Origin: Undaria pinnatifida | Lineage: Eukaryota; Sar; Phaeophyceae; Laminariales; Alariaceae | Assembly (NCBI GenBank): GCA_012845835.1 | Contig: JABAKD010000006.1 | Coordinates: forward strand, 4,955,044-5,019,043 | DNA: 64,000 bases | Direction of reading: 5' to 3' | Shown: one piece after another, positions 20,701-31,257 of the stretch | Numbering within the stretch: the first letter of the stretch is position 1 | How the letters are laid out: each line of letters starts with the position of its first letter | Notes under the pieces: model-generated | What the model was told of the DNA's origin: nothing | The model's input: the letters and a program-made list of their open reading frames with translations, nothing else | Databases searched by the model: none | Made by a program: the position numbers and the translations under genes

Positions 20701-23148
20701 TCCTTTTCCGTCCCTCTCTGCCTCTCCATTTATTTCATAGTGGCATCATATGTTTCCCCATTTTTATCCCCCATTTTTTACTCCGTGCGATGTATCTTCA
20801 CAGTTTCATTTTTTTTTGCCCATGTTGGCCGCGTACACTTCAACATTTTTACCTGCCAGGACCAAGACGATGATGAAGGCATTGATCAAGCTCTTTCCCA
20901 GTCGAACGGAGGAAGGGTCCAGCGCGGTGGTAGACTCATCGTAGACCTCGTACATCGACAACGCGCTGCTCGCCGAAGGCGAGTAACGGGGGGAGCGCGG
21001 GTGGGCGTACTCACTTGTTAGTTGCCTTGGTCATTTGATTATTGCTCACGCGTCCTCTTCGAGACGGAGCATCGTTACGGGCGCGCGCGCGTGGGGGAAG
21101 CGAACAGGACGGTGGCGAAGCACTTCAAAGATGCGTGCTGGGTCCCACAGGGGTGCACCTAATGCTGTCTTAGGCACCTCACATGGGGAGCTCCACACTT
21201 AACACAAACACAAAAAAAATGGTAATAGGAACCAAAAATATAATACTGTAATAATTACAGCAACAGCAACAACAACAACAACAACAACAGCAAAATAATA
21301 AAGTGCAACCCAGTGGACCCTGTGGCCCAGGTAGACATGTAGAACGAAGAATTTGTAGAAATGCATACGCTTTCTTTTCCAACGACAACGCGTACAGCTC
21401 AGTATGCGACACCAGTTAATAAATCTCTTATTTCTGGCAAATAAATCTATTATTTCTGGCCAGACCGGAATTCTTATGTAAGACAGTGTGTGCCCTACAC
21501 CATGTTCAGTACAAAATGGGCCATATCCTCATATTTTCGTCCATTTCTCGAGCCTACAACTCTTTTAAACCGCCAAAATGTTCAAGAGCTGTCGCGTACC
21601 GCTGTTCCTTTCCTCAGCCGAGAAGCTCCGCCCCTCATAAATGTGTTTGCCAACGAACGATGCCCCTACAGGGGCAAAGCCGCGTGATACGATAGAGGTA
21701 TACCGATTTTTGGCTAAAAACCATAAACTGAACAGCGGGGCTCCTTAGCCAAAAATCGTCGGAATCCCATTCTTTGTTTAACGAGATGATTTTGCTTTAT
21801 GATTTGCTTTACAGCTAAGCCGCGGGTTTGACCACCGTGTTGCACTTTCGAATTTATCAGAATCGTTTTTTTGGTGGGGTGGGGTATCATAGTAACGACC
21901 CTGGCAAGGAAAAAACGGGAGCGCTTCTACCGCGGCACGCGTCCAAACGTCCTAACCTGTTTGTGGCCCCCGCTGCGTCCGAATACAGAGACACGGTGAT
22001 AGCGGCTGACAGGGTCATCGCGAGGGTAACCGGCTTGACGACCGCCATGAAGGAATTAGCGCTGTACGCCACGTCTGCTTGGTCGATTGGGGTGGGGCCC
22101 TCCTCCTGGTCTCCACCTGCGAGGGGTCGTGTTAGGAAGCGCGGCGGCGAATGCAGCGCGGTGGAGGACAACCCAGGAACATCCCCGGGTTTGATAGGTC
22201 GCGATTGGTTCGACCACTCAAACGGTCGAACTCACAGCTAACGTATGTGACAACAAACGAATTAAAAAAAACAAAAACGAAACTTTCTAGCGGTTGTCAA
22301 ATCGATCGCGCGGGGGCGCGGGGGGGAAAGGTGATCTATTACCAAGGGGCCGAGCGGACCGCGGGTAGTGACCGGGGACTCAACATGCCGCTGACGTGTG
22401 TTGCGATAGAGGGTGGGTAGCACTTCCGGTCCAGAGTTGTTGTTGTTGTTTTCTCACATTAACTCTTCTTGTCAAACATCTAGAGTCCGTGGTCACACAA
22501 AGGTGCTGGAGCCCTAGGAAGATCCGAAAAACCAAGTGAAATCAAAATTCGTCAGGGAAATACTACGCTTTCCCGCCTAAAAACGCACGATACGGAAAAA
22601 GGCGCACAAGTGAAAAGGTCAAATGTGCCAACTGAACTCACACGGCCGCGGGTATCCACTCAACTACAGCATAGAATTCCCCCGTCCCCACAACTAACCA
22701 ACTCGCGGCTACAAACTACAGCGGTTGGGCTGCCTGCACCGTACGAACCGCACGGTAATCGTGAGTATAGACGAACGCGCCTGCTGTCTGGAGTGCTGTC
22801 AGAGTGACGACCCGCGGACATGCAGTGAAACAAGAGCAATGGAACCAAAAACCACCGTACAGATATCAATGATCGCCCCTCCTTCCCGAGTTATTTGACA
22901 GGTTGCAGCGCAGCTACGACGCCCGTGCCTGAAAATTGAAAATTGCGGCGGGTCGTTCCCCGTGAAGGGTATACAACTCTTCTACAAACTCTACAAAAAT
23001 CAGAGACGTAAGTAACATGTTGTACTACTGCCTCGTAAAAATAACCCTTGACAAAAAGACGATCGCTGCTCTCATGATGATGATGTGCGTGCCGGTCGTG
23101 GGGCTCCGTGTGCCGTCCTCCTGCTGTGGTTCTCCGTGGCCGCCTCAT
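12601..23148 (-). CDS. Presenilin, catalytic subunit of gamma-secretase (10 exons)
   Basis: An intramembrane aspartyl protease. Presenilins cut type I membrane proteins within the membrane as part of gamma-secretase, in ER and endosomal membranes. Proposed exons, 5' to 3' on the minus strand: 23148-23061, 22116-21957, 20965-20853, 19575-19358, 17244-17177, 16026-15915, 14861-14272, 13916-13844, 13345-13199, 12705-12601. Reading phase is kept at every junction, giving 557 residues and a stop at 12,601-12,603. Visible signatures are TM1 ([18 protein letters not shown]), [14 protein letters not shown], catalytic LALYDL (Asp about 234), SIKL followed by [11 protein letters not shown] (second Asp about 478), and PALP (about 523-526) formed across the last junction. 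A hydrophilic loop of about 220 residues (254-474) with poly-Gln and poly-Gly lies between TM6 and TM7, where presenilins are normally cleaved. Exon 1 (basic and His-rich, weak donor) and the exon 8 acceptor (13,916 fits phase, 13,911 has the better consensus) are uncertain. The family call itself is secure. Confidence 0.93.
12839..12912 (-). pseudogene. Partial copy of presenilin exon 9 (3' half) in the last intron
   Basis: On the minus strand this reads [16 protein letters not shown] and then a GT donor (CCG|GTGAGA). It mirrors the end of the real exon at 13,199 ([25 protein letters not shown]). There is no acceptor and no GLGD part, so it is not a usable full exon, but its donor is intact. 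It lies between exon 9 and the final exon. Confidence 0.8.
12905..13195. repeat. Degenerate tandem repeat in the last presenilin intron
   Basis: About three units of roughly 100-120 bases share AATCACGTACCGTA, then an AATAATCA-containing block, then TTTGATCACGAG-like sequence. The array fills the space between the partial exon copy at 12,839-12,912 and the real exon 9 donor, as expected if exon end and intron start were duplicated together. Confidence 0.65.
13347..13426 (-). repeat. 38-base tandem duplication at the exon 9 acceptor
   Basis: The unit AACAGATGAGATTCAGCC followed by GCCAAAACACGTACGT occurs twice in a row. On the transcribed (minus) strand it supplies the pyrimidine tract and probable branch-point region just before the CAG acceptor of presenilin exon 9 at 13,345. 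Confidence 0.8.
14482..14540 (-). repeat. Coding (GGT)n microsatellite in presenilin exon 7
   Basis: About 19 ACC/CCA triplets on the plus strand read as GGT Gly codons in the presenilin loop. A second coding repeat, of Gln codons (plus-strand TGCTGTTGT type), lies at about 14,718-14,765. Both would vary in length between individuals. Confidence 0.8.
14862..15914 (-). other. Presenilin intron 6
   Basis: This 1,053-base intron starts GTTTGT after ATGCAG and ends ACAAAATAG. It holds no recognisable element apart from a short CAACAACGACGA-type repeat near 15,705-15,760. Confidence 0.6.
16033..16475. repeat. GGT-rich microsatellite and G25 run beside presenilin exon 6
   Basis: 16,033-16,342 is almost pure GGT/GTT/GTG repeat, and 16,451-16,475 is a run of 25 G. 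Both lie in the intron just upstream of exon 6 on the minus strand, so the transcript carries CCA and C runs before the acceptor. The long open frames on both strands (poly-Gly, poly-His, poly-Pro) are repeat translations, not genes. Confidence 0.9.
16717..16824 (+). repeat. Dispersed repeat, CGACACACGACGCGTA family
   Basis: It contains AACTGAGTTAAATCGACACA, AAAATACGTGGAAGTGTGGT and CCCATCCGCCGGAGGAT, then an A-run of 20. Related copies are at 24,000-24,095, 42,803-42,912 (inverted) and 43,432-43,541. It looks like one terminal inverted repeat of the element described at 42,803-43,541. Confidence 0.7.
17680..17757 (-). pseudogene. Decayed copy of the 3' end of presenilin exon 4
   Basis: On the minus strand the segment ending TTGGCGTCGTGGCCGTCTTC then TACCAGAAG matches the end of the real exon 4 (19,358). 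It has an in-frame stop, and the donor is lost (AAG|CTGTCT instead of AAG|GTGATG). It lies in intron 4. Confidence 0.8.
17985..18090 (-). pseudogene. Second decayed copy of the presenilin exon 4 3' half
   Basis: Over about 90 bases on the minus strand it follows the real exon: GGTTTTCCGGCGGTCGTGCG for GGTTTTCCAGCTGCCCTGCG, then a GTGCTGTGGA block, then CTTCGTCGCCATCTTTG. It is frame-disrupted. A GATGATTTTTT intron-like start follows, as after the real donor. Confidence 0.8.
18430..18720 (-). repeat. Dispersed repeat R1, minus copy
   Basis: It contains TCAGATTTTGTCCCCCTC, ATCACCCTGTTGACCCCGAT, GGAGTCGCCGACCTATATCC and CGATCGGAGTATCACGCACA, and ends with the core module (CTCACAGCTGGAGTG). Full relatives lie at 35,142, 42,063, 44,415 and 60,125-60,590. 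Confidence 0.8.
18780..19357 (-). repeat. Mosaic tandem array in presenilin intron 4
   Basis: Three or more units alternate two blocks. One is GAACCCCGCGAAATAGCACA with a GAAATCACCTT ending. The other is the AGAGCCCCNAAACCCCTCC-type block with TTCCAAGTAATT and GGGTTTCCAATT, also found at 8,215, 17,480, 46,086 and 54,250. At 19,311-19,357 the last 30 bases of exon 4 plus its donor are tandemly duplicated, so two consecutive AAG|GTGATG donors exist. Confidence 0.75.
19600..20115. repeat. Poly-G minisatellite upstream of presenilin exon 4
   Basis: At least four units combine a G run (12-21 bases) with GGTTCTCT and a CTCACG or ATTCTCTC block. The longest run is G21 near 20,077-20,097. On the transcribed strand these are C runs lying before the exon 4 acceptor. 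Confidence 0.8.
20140..20215 (+). repeat. Left end of the TIR element family (fragment)
   Basis: It has CAACGACAGGGGTATACC, then TTTTTTGGC, then TGACGGGGCTTCTTAACCC and AAAATCGTCGGA. It matches the left end of the element at 54,036. Confidence 0.55.
20452..20525 (-). pseudogene. Partial copy of the presenilin exon 4 5' part with its acceptor
   Basis: The minus strand reads CTGTTGAAG and then a CTGCGACGGTTGTGATTGTG block. This parallels the real TTCAAG acceptor and the CCGCGACGGTGGTTATCGTG start of exon 4 at 19,575. It would encode [18 protein letters not shown], with one extra codon relative to the real exon, before diverging. It lies in intron 3, upstream of the real exon, and keeps an AG. 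Confidence 0.85.
21684..21770 (+). repeat. Left end of the TIR element family (fragment)
   Basis: GATACGATAGAGGTATACC is followed by TTTTTGGCTAAAAACC, AGCGGGGCTCCTTAGCC and AAAATCGTCGGA. The right end is not seen. It lies in presenilin intron 2. Confidence 0.6.
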
Positions 23149-25930
23149 CGCCTTAGCTCACTCGGCCAGCTCCTTCGCACTTGCTCTCGTTCACACTCAA
23201 TTCCAGTCGGTTCCCCTTCTCCCCCGTCCAAAAAAAACAAAATGCTCCACGCAGTTTGCGGTGCTGATCTGAAAAACAAAAATTCTCGTTCAGGGAGAGT
23301 TCAATCCGTCTCTTCCCCGCCCGTCGACGGCCAGTCGCCCTCCTCCTTCGTCGTCGAATCCAGCCTCCTGCCGGCGCAGTTCCCTCCACGCAAACCGAGA
23401 CTGCGCCGTAGCGTGGCTCGTGGTGGCGCCTGCCTCCGCGCACGAGCATCCCGATTAAGCATTGCTGCTCCGCCGCTGCTGCCTAAAAAGACGCGCGAAT
23501 CGTAGGTGACCATGCCTAACGCACCACGTACGACCCAACTCTACCCCCACGCCTAAGCCTCGCGGCCACAGGCAGCAGCAAGAAGGTATCACTCCTTGAG
23601 GGTGAGTCCGGCCTTACACCCGCCAGAAAGACCCCCCCACTCTCGCTACAAGCCTGCTAGGGCATGCTTCGCAGCATGCCTTACCGAGACGGCAAGGGGG
23701 AACGAAGAGAAGAGTGTTCCTGCCTGACAGTGCTCCTCAATTAGACCAGACTACCGTAACAAACGCCACACACTATCGGTGGAAAGTCGTCGGGTGGAAA
23801 TACTGACGCATCCGCATACAACGGCAGCTTGCAAGCTCGCTGCTGGACCAGCAACGGTGACCGTCGGTAGAAGATTGCGCTGTCGCTGTCAGCTACCACG
23901 GAAACTGAAGGATACACCAGCTAGCGCTGGACTTGCGAATACAACCGAGTTAAAATTTGACACCCGACATATACGAGAATATTAGTTGGACTTGCGAATA
24001 CAACTGACTTCAATTTGACACACGACATACATGAGAATACGTGGAAGTGTGGTCAGCTTAAGCTAAATGTGTCCACATCCGCCGCAGGACAAACGTGAGA
24101 AAAGTTGGCATGTTTTTTTGGGGGGGGGCGTTACAAAACTATTCGTTGTATAGAGGCTGGTTCACGTTAAAAACCTCATATTTTATTCCCGGGCGAATAT
24201 CCACGTCGTTTTTTCGATTCAGACGATGAAATTTTGCACGCGTCTTCTATGTGCCCTTGCGAAGACCTCACCTTGCTTTTTTTTTTGCCTAAACTTTCGT
24301 CAATCAAGATTTTCCGGAAAATGTGGACCAACTAAGCCCAAACATTTTCGACGAACAAAAAAAGAAAGAAAAAAGCCCCGGAGGTCAGACATCGGGATGG
24401 GCATGTAGAACACATGTGCAAAATTTCAGGGTCTATATCTCTCAAAAATGGCGGACATTTGTGCATAAAAATGAGTAAGATCCGTCATTATCTTCAAACG
24501 ACTTGGTTTTAGTGTATAACCCAGTTTTTTCGCTAGATTCTGCTTACTGATGAAACACAAGCAGGTCACATCTTCGATTTCTTGCGCGAAAATTTCTACA
24601 GACATACATGCCTTGAAGTATCTCCAACCGGATCGCGAAAAATGCGGCGCATTTTTTTCGCCCCCGCTTTGAAAAAGCCTGAATATTATGAAAAAACTGA
24701 AGGCCTTTCAGTGGCCGATGCGAGTGTCGCTCCTATTAGAGACAGCCCGAGGCCGTAAAAGAAAAAAGTGGCCATGTCACCCTCTTCCACTGATCATGGG
24801 GGTCAGTACGATACCAAACATTCACTCTTTGACTGTTAATAGATATTGCGAGCGGCATTCGTGTGGGAGAGATTTTTATTCTTTTACTTGAGCCAGCCTG
24901 TACCTACGAGGCTTACAATATCATTCGTTGTATACCTATTGGGCTTCATCATCGGGTTTTACTGGCATGTTCCCCCAAAATCTAAGGCTGTGTATCGGTA
25001 GCATTTCACGATACTATGTATTGTACTGGTACCTATCGATTGAAATATTCCATCTTTCGACCCATCTACAATAACAAATTATGAAGCTTTAACACGTTGT
25101 TCAAACGCCCCACTTACAATCGAAATCGGCCAGAGTAATAAACACTTCTACGCAATTGATATCACGTCATTATCTTTCTAGCCATCCATGACGTAGCTTT
25201 CATTCATTGCCGAGATTTATCGCGGTGTAGGAGCTTTTGCTTCAACTCACGAGAAGGACACGGGTACGTACGACGATTGACTGTCAACGTTGGCGCCATA
25301 ATATTGCTTCATTTTCCCATCTACACCCAGCGATACCGTCAAACTTCCGGCGAATGCACGCATGTATCCAACTGCGGAGCACGATGGCAGCACGCGATTC
25401 CGTATGCTTGCCAACAATCATGCGCGGCGCAGGACATTTTGAATCAACTGACGAGGACCGTACTGGGTTCCGCGATTGACCACCAACGTTACAATAGCGT
25501 CAATATGTGTCCCTGTGCACTCGACAATGCTGTCAAACCAGAGCTGGACTGCGGTAATTTACACGCGATTCCTTCTTCTTTCTGACGTGTATCCTGCCGT
25601 TACGGGGTGAGGTAGGAAAGGTACGTAGATTCACTCTCGTAAACAGCCTCGTACAAGTATGGATATTGTGTTCTGAGCGCGCCTCCGACGAATGAGCAGA
25701 TTGATGGCGTTGCGACCGGAGCAGCCATTGCCATGTTGACCTCGTCTAGTTTGGTACCCTCCATCGTTTTCGGTGGAAAATTGGGAAGGTGCGTGCATTA
25801 GTGCAACATGGAATGCATGTAGCTTGTCGTGGAAGCCCGAGAGCCGAACGATGCTTCGCAATAGTTGTGGAGGTGGGAAGGGGGCGATACTCACCCAGCC
25901 TTTGAAATCCAGTAAATCAAGGTCGATGTT
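23149..25930. other. Upstream region of presenilin, no gene recognised
   Basis: The first 300 bases or so would hold the presenilin promoter and 5' UTR on the minus strand; I see no clear TATA box. 23,930-24,045 is a 56-64-base tandem duplication (GGACTTGCGAATACAAC, then TTTGACACNCGACAT), followed by a diverged copy of the repeat seen at 16,717. 24,100-25,930 shows no repeat or coding signal I can support. Confidence 0.4.
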
Positions 25931-27420
25931 TTGATACAGCAGCATAGTCTATACACACGCAGGAACGCAGGACTCCGAGAACTATCAAATCTGCAAGACG
26001 ATGAAGGTAAACAGCCGTCTAGGCGAGGCACACGAGAGCATTTCGGTTGTCGTCTGACTTACAGCAGCAGCACCTGTATTAAAAGTACCTGGAATGTACG
26101 AGTTCGGCGCCATCGAGCGCGTGTAAGAGTAGGTACACCCTGTTATAGATCGACCTCGAAATATATATGTTACTCTGCCGAAAGGTACTACAGCAGTGCT
26201 GTTAGCTACCTGGTGAGCGCTCGCTTGGCATACCCGCGTGGTTACTGCGAGAAAAGAGCGCCAGGGCCGGCAACAGCTTGCGCGCATAGCGTGGCATCTC
26301 ACAGCGGCAATGCACCATTACCTGTCTTGCGGCGATGTACGTATCGCTACTATACCATTATTGCTGGGCTGGCGGCTGGCTGGGGGCTGCCGCTGACAAC
26401 GATTTGTAGTTGTATGTGCTTAGTACATTGTTGTTTAACGATGGTATATTATTAATGATAAGAACTGCCTTTTTGCGGATGATGTACACACCGTCGCTAA
26501 CAACCATTGCTGCTGTTGGCATAATTTGCTGTTGCATGCATTTCGTACATTCCTACCAGGTATCAACACTGATGCAGTACTATCAATAGCATAAAATAAT
26601 TCGACACCCTAGACTCTCATGGAGCCAACAAGCATAAACTTACGCAAACAGAATAAGTGCGGTCTTGCCAACCGTCCAAGCCAGCACGATCATGCTGAAG
26701 CACGGCTAGGGTCGTGCACCTCCTTGCACCGCCGTGGCTAAGACGCTAAATCTGCCATCGCCCAATACCGCAGGGCCCGCATTTGTTTTCGTGACCGAGG
26801 TCGCAAGCGTCAGTTTTATTCGGCAGTGCTTTCCGCTCAAGGCCCATATGCGGGTTGCGGTTTGCGTGGCAGTTTCATTGAACGAAATACCAGGTGGATA
26901 TACTTGGTACCGGGTATTAATTTGATCTGTTGCCCCTCTCCATACGAGTTATATAGTAACAGTGCACAGAATGATCGTGGACCGAAATCGCCCTTGGAGT
27001 CATCCCATGGTAGGGGTTGCAGTTGTAGGACTGCGCCAAAAAGTCCCCGGGAGATTGAGTTCCTCATGTGATGAACTGCCGGTCAATGAAGTAATTTCAC
27101 GAGTACATTTTATTTTTGGACTAAGGCATAGAAGCTTGGTCGGGTTGTGCGACCGAATGCCTTCTTGAAGTCATTTTTCGGGTGAGATATTGAGTTCCTC
27201 ATGTGAGGACCTCAGGGAGTTTCTGCTGCAACCCCACCGTGGCATGGCTCCTTGGTGAAATGATCTTGCCCACACTGACGAAGCCCAGGGGATTCCCATG
27301 TCTTCCAAGAGAAAAAAAGCGCGACCGGAGTACCACGCAGCTTGCAAAGATGAGCATCGACCCTTAAATTGACCAAACTCACAGCTAACGAGTTCGAAAA
27401 GTGTTTGTAAAAGAAAGGGG
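25931..27420. other. Interval with no supported gene
   Basis: One possible minus-strand exon lies near 25,893-25,945: an ATG frame (MLLYQNIDLDLLDFKGW) ending at a good donor, GG|GTGAGTAT. No partner exon or family match was found. The rest is unique sequence. A copy of the core module (CACGCAGCTTGCAAAGATGA to CTCACAGCTAACG) lies at 27,330-27,395. Confidence 0.3.
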
Positions 27421-27423
27421 CGA

Positions 27424-27890
27424 GCCATGAACGCCGTGCTCGACGGCCACCGCTGTCCTCCACAACTGGCAGTGTGCCGGCCTCAACGGCTTGCGGCTCT
27501 CTCAGAGCAACGCGTGGCTGAGGCTGGAGAACAGCGCTGGGAGCGAAGCGGAGGAAGCAGGAGGGCGAGTCATGGACACCATGCTCGAGGCCTCTGTCCT
27601 CTACAACCCGCGGTGCGCCGGCCTCAACGGCATGCGGCTCTCTCAGGGCAGGGAGCGGCTGGTGATGCAGCGCATACACGAAAAAAAAAAATACACATAT
27701 ATATACAAAGCATACGTATATATATGTTCGCCAGGACCAGCCACTCCTTGTCCTGAGATAGCCGCACGCCGTGGCGGTCGGCACACTGCCGTGGCGGTCG
27801 GCGCACTACCAGCTACAGAGGACGGCGGTCTCGAAGACGGCGTCCATGGCTCGTCCCCCTTCTTCCCCCGCTCCTCTCCCAGCACCGTTC
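27424..27890. repeat. Three-copy local repeat, two direct and one inverted
   Basis: 27,424-27,540 and 27,570-27,690 are direct copies sharing GCCGGCCTCAACGGC and CGGCTCTCTCAG. 27,735-27,890 is an inverted copy (CTGAGATAGCCGCACGCC, then GGCGCACTACCAGC). In one frame the two direct copies read CAGLNGLRLSQ and CAGLNGMRLSQ, but the frame is not conserved in the inverted copy. It may be a broken gene fragment, which I cannot identify. Confidence 0.5.
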
Positions 27891-27959
27891 GGCTTCACCG
27901 CCGCATCCGGTCAAGGGGGGTGGGCGGTGAGTTCATATAACGTATGGCCGAAGTCCTAA

Positions 27960-29540
27960 AGATCATAGACTCTCGCATCCCTACACTGCTGTGACGGGGT
28001 ACGTCGGGCTTTCACCGACCAGGCAAGCACTGCTTGTACCCAAGCGCGAAGCGCCATGAGGTGTTGACCAAGTCGCATGAACGGTGAGCGGAGTGAGATA
28101 TACACAAGCGTTTGTGTATGCAGTGTGAGTGTGCAGCAGGGTACAAGTATTATCATGCTGCGTGCGTCCCACAGTTCCGTGCATGCAGTTCGGACACCCC
28201 CCCCATACCCCAGTAGCCCGGGCTGTTCAGAAGTAGCCCGGGCTGCTTCGTGTGGTCGATGCTGTAATCGACAGTGTTTCTCTACAGTAGGGTGTTTGCG
28301 ATGTATGATAGCTTCGTTTGGGTAGGTTTTGGGTAGCAAAACATTAATAGTAGTATTGGAACAGTCAAAGGTCTCAATCCAAGGCCAACCAAACCCACGA
28401 AAAACCAGCATTTCTTGTTGTTAGAAACCACGTTTACCTGCTGGTAAGGCCGGTGCTAATGGAAGCCCAAAATTAAAAAAAAGAGTGATATTCCTGAAGA
28501 TCCCAGTCAAATGTTACCTGGATGGTCGCCTACAGGCCCAATTTTGTGCAATAATTTTTTGGCACCTCCCAATTTTCCGGGAAAAAAAAATCTTGCGGCG
28601 ATCTTTGCCAACACGAAGAATTTCTCCAGCAGGTCTTGGATTAGACGCGGCGTGATTTCGTGTGCTCCACACACTTCGTTCGACAAAATACACGAAAGCG
28701 TCGTGAAATCTGAACGTGGCGAGCTCGTTAGGGGCTCCCACCCTCCTTGGTGTACAGTGCTCACTCTACGGTTGGTGATGTACGGCGGGCGTCGACTAGG
28801 TTACCGTCAGAAACACAGTTGGCGACTGGTACTGAGAGAAAAACTCTGAACCGTCTCCCAACGGACGAAAAAAATTAAAATTTTGAGCGGATTGGACAGA
28901 AGACAACAGGACAACACAAGCAATCTCTCACGCCCTCGGGAATGGATAAATATGGACTCTTCAGCGCTGTCACCTACACTCATGCGATCTTGTCCGGAAC
29001 GAAGAGGAGTGATCGCGGGTTGTCTTTATCTCGACACCGAAGATCAATCGTGTTTGGTGGACAACGTTGGTCGAGGCTTGATGAAAAATGACAAATTGAC
29101 CAATTCGGCCGCATGACCAACAAAGAGCCAGCAAATGTTTTTTCTCGTTCTTTACCCATAGCGAAGATACTGGTCATCTTTCAGCAAGCCATTCCAAAAA
29201 CAAGTTTGCAAACTTTTTGGTCAAACTATCGGCTTTCCGTTAGCATCGGCCTAACATTTCTTTTTTTCTAACCAAGTTTTTCCGTGAGTTGTTGGTTGGC
29301 CTTGGGTCATCATGTTCGGCGGTTTCAAAACTATTTTTACATTTTTTCCAACCCAACAGAAGCTGAAAAACGCAAGCACCCTGTACGTTCCCCTCTCAAG
29401 CCGTCTACTACACTACAGGCCTATCAACAAGAATCTCCAATTTGGAGTGAAGCTCAGATTTTTATTCTATAAAATTATGCCAACAACGTCAGCTGTGAGT
29501 TTGACAAAACTAGGGTCGGTTATGTTCTGTACGAAGGATT
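27960..29540. other. Interval with no supported gene
   Basis: I see short tracts only. 28,200-28,260 has a small tandem AGTAGCCCGGGCTG duplication. 29,480-29,510 carries one half of the core module (CGTCAGCTGTGAGTTTGA). No coding exon is supported. Confidence 0.35.
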
Positions 29541-29559
29541 TGTGGATTGCGGGCAAGGG

Positions 29560-29995
29560 TATGGGATTCTTACAAAACTTCCAGAAGTTTCGGGTACGGG
29601 TATGGCAGTGTTACAGAAATCACAGAAGTTCCAGGTATTGTGGCACGGGCTTACAGAACTCACAGAAGTTCCGGGCAGGTACAAAAAATGCTGTACCCGT
29701 TCCCCGGGTAATGTGGCACGGGGCTTATAGAACTCACAGAAGTTCCGGGTACGGGTATGAATGTCGTACAGAACTTCCAGAAGTTCCGGGTACGCATGAA
29801 GGTCTTACAGAACTTCCAGAAGTTCCGGGTATTGTGGCACGGGCGTACATAACTTACAGAAGTTCCAGACAGGTATGAAAATGCTGCACCCGTACCCGGG
29901 ATATTTGTGGTACTGGCGTACAGAATTTACAGAAGTTACGGGTACGGGTAGGAATGTCCTACAGAACTTACAGAAGTTCCGGGTACGGCTAATAC
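29560..29995 (+). repeat. Minisatellite, ACAGAACTTCCAGAAGTTCC unit
   Basis: About nine units of 38-45 bases combine ACAGAACTTCCAGAAGTTCC with GGGTACGGGTATGAATG or GGGTATTGTGGCACGGG variants. A second block of about five units lies at 38,695-38,960. The core TTCCAGAA is palindromic. Confidence 0.85.
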
Positions 29996-30715
29996 CCAGG
30001 TAAATACACGGCCTCGGGGGAGGAGTTCGATTTGCAGTGGAGGATTTCATCGAACTTGCATGGCATGTTTCCACCGTGCCAACGTCCCCGAGGCAATCTG
30101 TTGAAGCTCTGAGGGCTATCGACAACCACCACCGAGGCGATAATCGTGAACCTCAACGGGTGCCGACCGGGGCAACAGCCGCGCACGCGTCTACTGTTCT
30201 TAACAGGATCAAACCAAAGGGTACCCCGGCTGTGTTGCCTCAAACAACATAATGGCGGTCGCAAGCCCAATTTTGCCACCCGCTCGATAAGCCAAGTGCC
30301 ACGACAAAGAAGCGAAGCAACAAAAAACACATAGGACAGTTCAAGACTTCGACGATGATAACGAAATCTGCATTATTCCGATCGGAGAAAAAAACATTGA
30401 CAATACGCAATACGATGTTTCCCGATAAAAGGCATATTCGCATGTTTCCACCAGATCTTCATGAAGAAATTATACCTTCTATTCAAAAGTGTCTTCTTGG
30501 TGCCCTTAGAAACGAGAGAAACATGAACAGGAGGTGCTGCTCGTATTATTATATGATACGTACTGCTGTTCGCTGTTCGCTGTTCGGTGTTCGATTTGTA
30601 TGGCTGACAACACATGACATCATAAATACATACGTATACGATCATATATATTATAAAACATATACATATATATAAAATCGTTCCTTGAATATCGAGTCAT
30701 CCCTTGGTGTCATGG

Positions 30716-30905
30716 ACTTTGGTCAGGAGTTTTTTGTCTCGGCCTAAGTATGCGATTCGCGGAACTGGAATTCTCGGTCGAATATGGCTTGGTTCGAGCG
30801 CCGCCTTCGGGGGGCGGCTCCAACGCCCCTCGCCCTGCCGTGTCCGTTCCGCACATCGACGTGAACGCGGACGGGTGCCGAGCGAGACGCGCGAGTGTCG
30901 AGGTG
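30716..30905 (+). repeat. Dispersed repeat R7, copy 1
   Basis: It contains GGTCAGGAGTTTTTTGTCTC, GGTTCGAGCGCCGCC, GGGGGGCGGCTCCAACGCCC and CGACGTGAACGCGG. The other copies are 34,503-34,690 (plus), 59,397-59,590 (minus) and a diverged one at 58,655-58,745 (minus). All end near a GAGCGAGACNNGCGAG motif. Confidence 0.8.
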
Positions 30906-31257
30906 GAGTTTTGGAAAATTTGTTGAATCTTAATGGCTGCAACGCCTGAATGATTTACAAAATTGGCATCATTTCCAAACGGTACGTGATAATGTTTGGA
31001 ATTTTGCGGTGGCATACTCTCGAGCGTTAGTTTCTTTGCTGTACTTTTTCACTAGTTCGTTTGGTTTCTTGCTCGGCATTTTATTGCTTTTGTTTCTGCT
31101 CGTTTTGCCAGCTGCTGGAAGTTCATTTTTTTAGTGTGGGTTCACCTAAAACCTGACACAACTTACCGACGATATCCAACAACTTCGTGACACAAATTAC
31201 CGACGGCAACACGTTTCGTGACAAAATAACTCCCAAATCATGATACTTTCACGTAAC

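Noticed and set aside
25893-26010. Minus-strand exon with MLLYQNIDLDLLDFKGW and a GTGAGT donor
   Set aside because: No second exon, no family match, and only about 17 codons; kept as a note in the interval description rather than a gene call.
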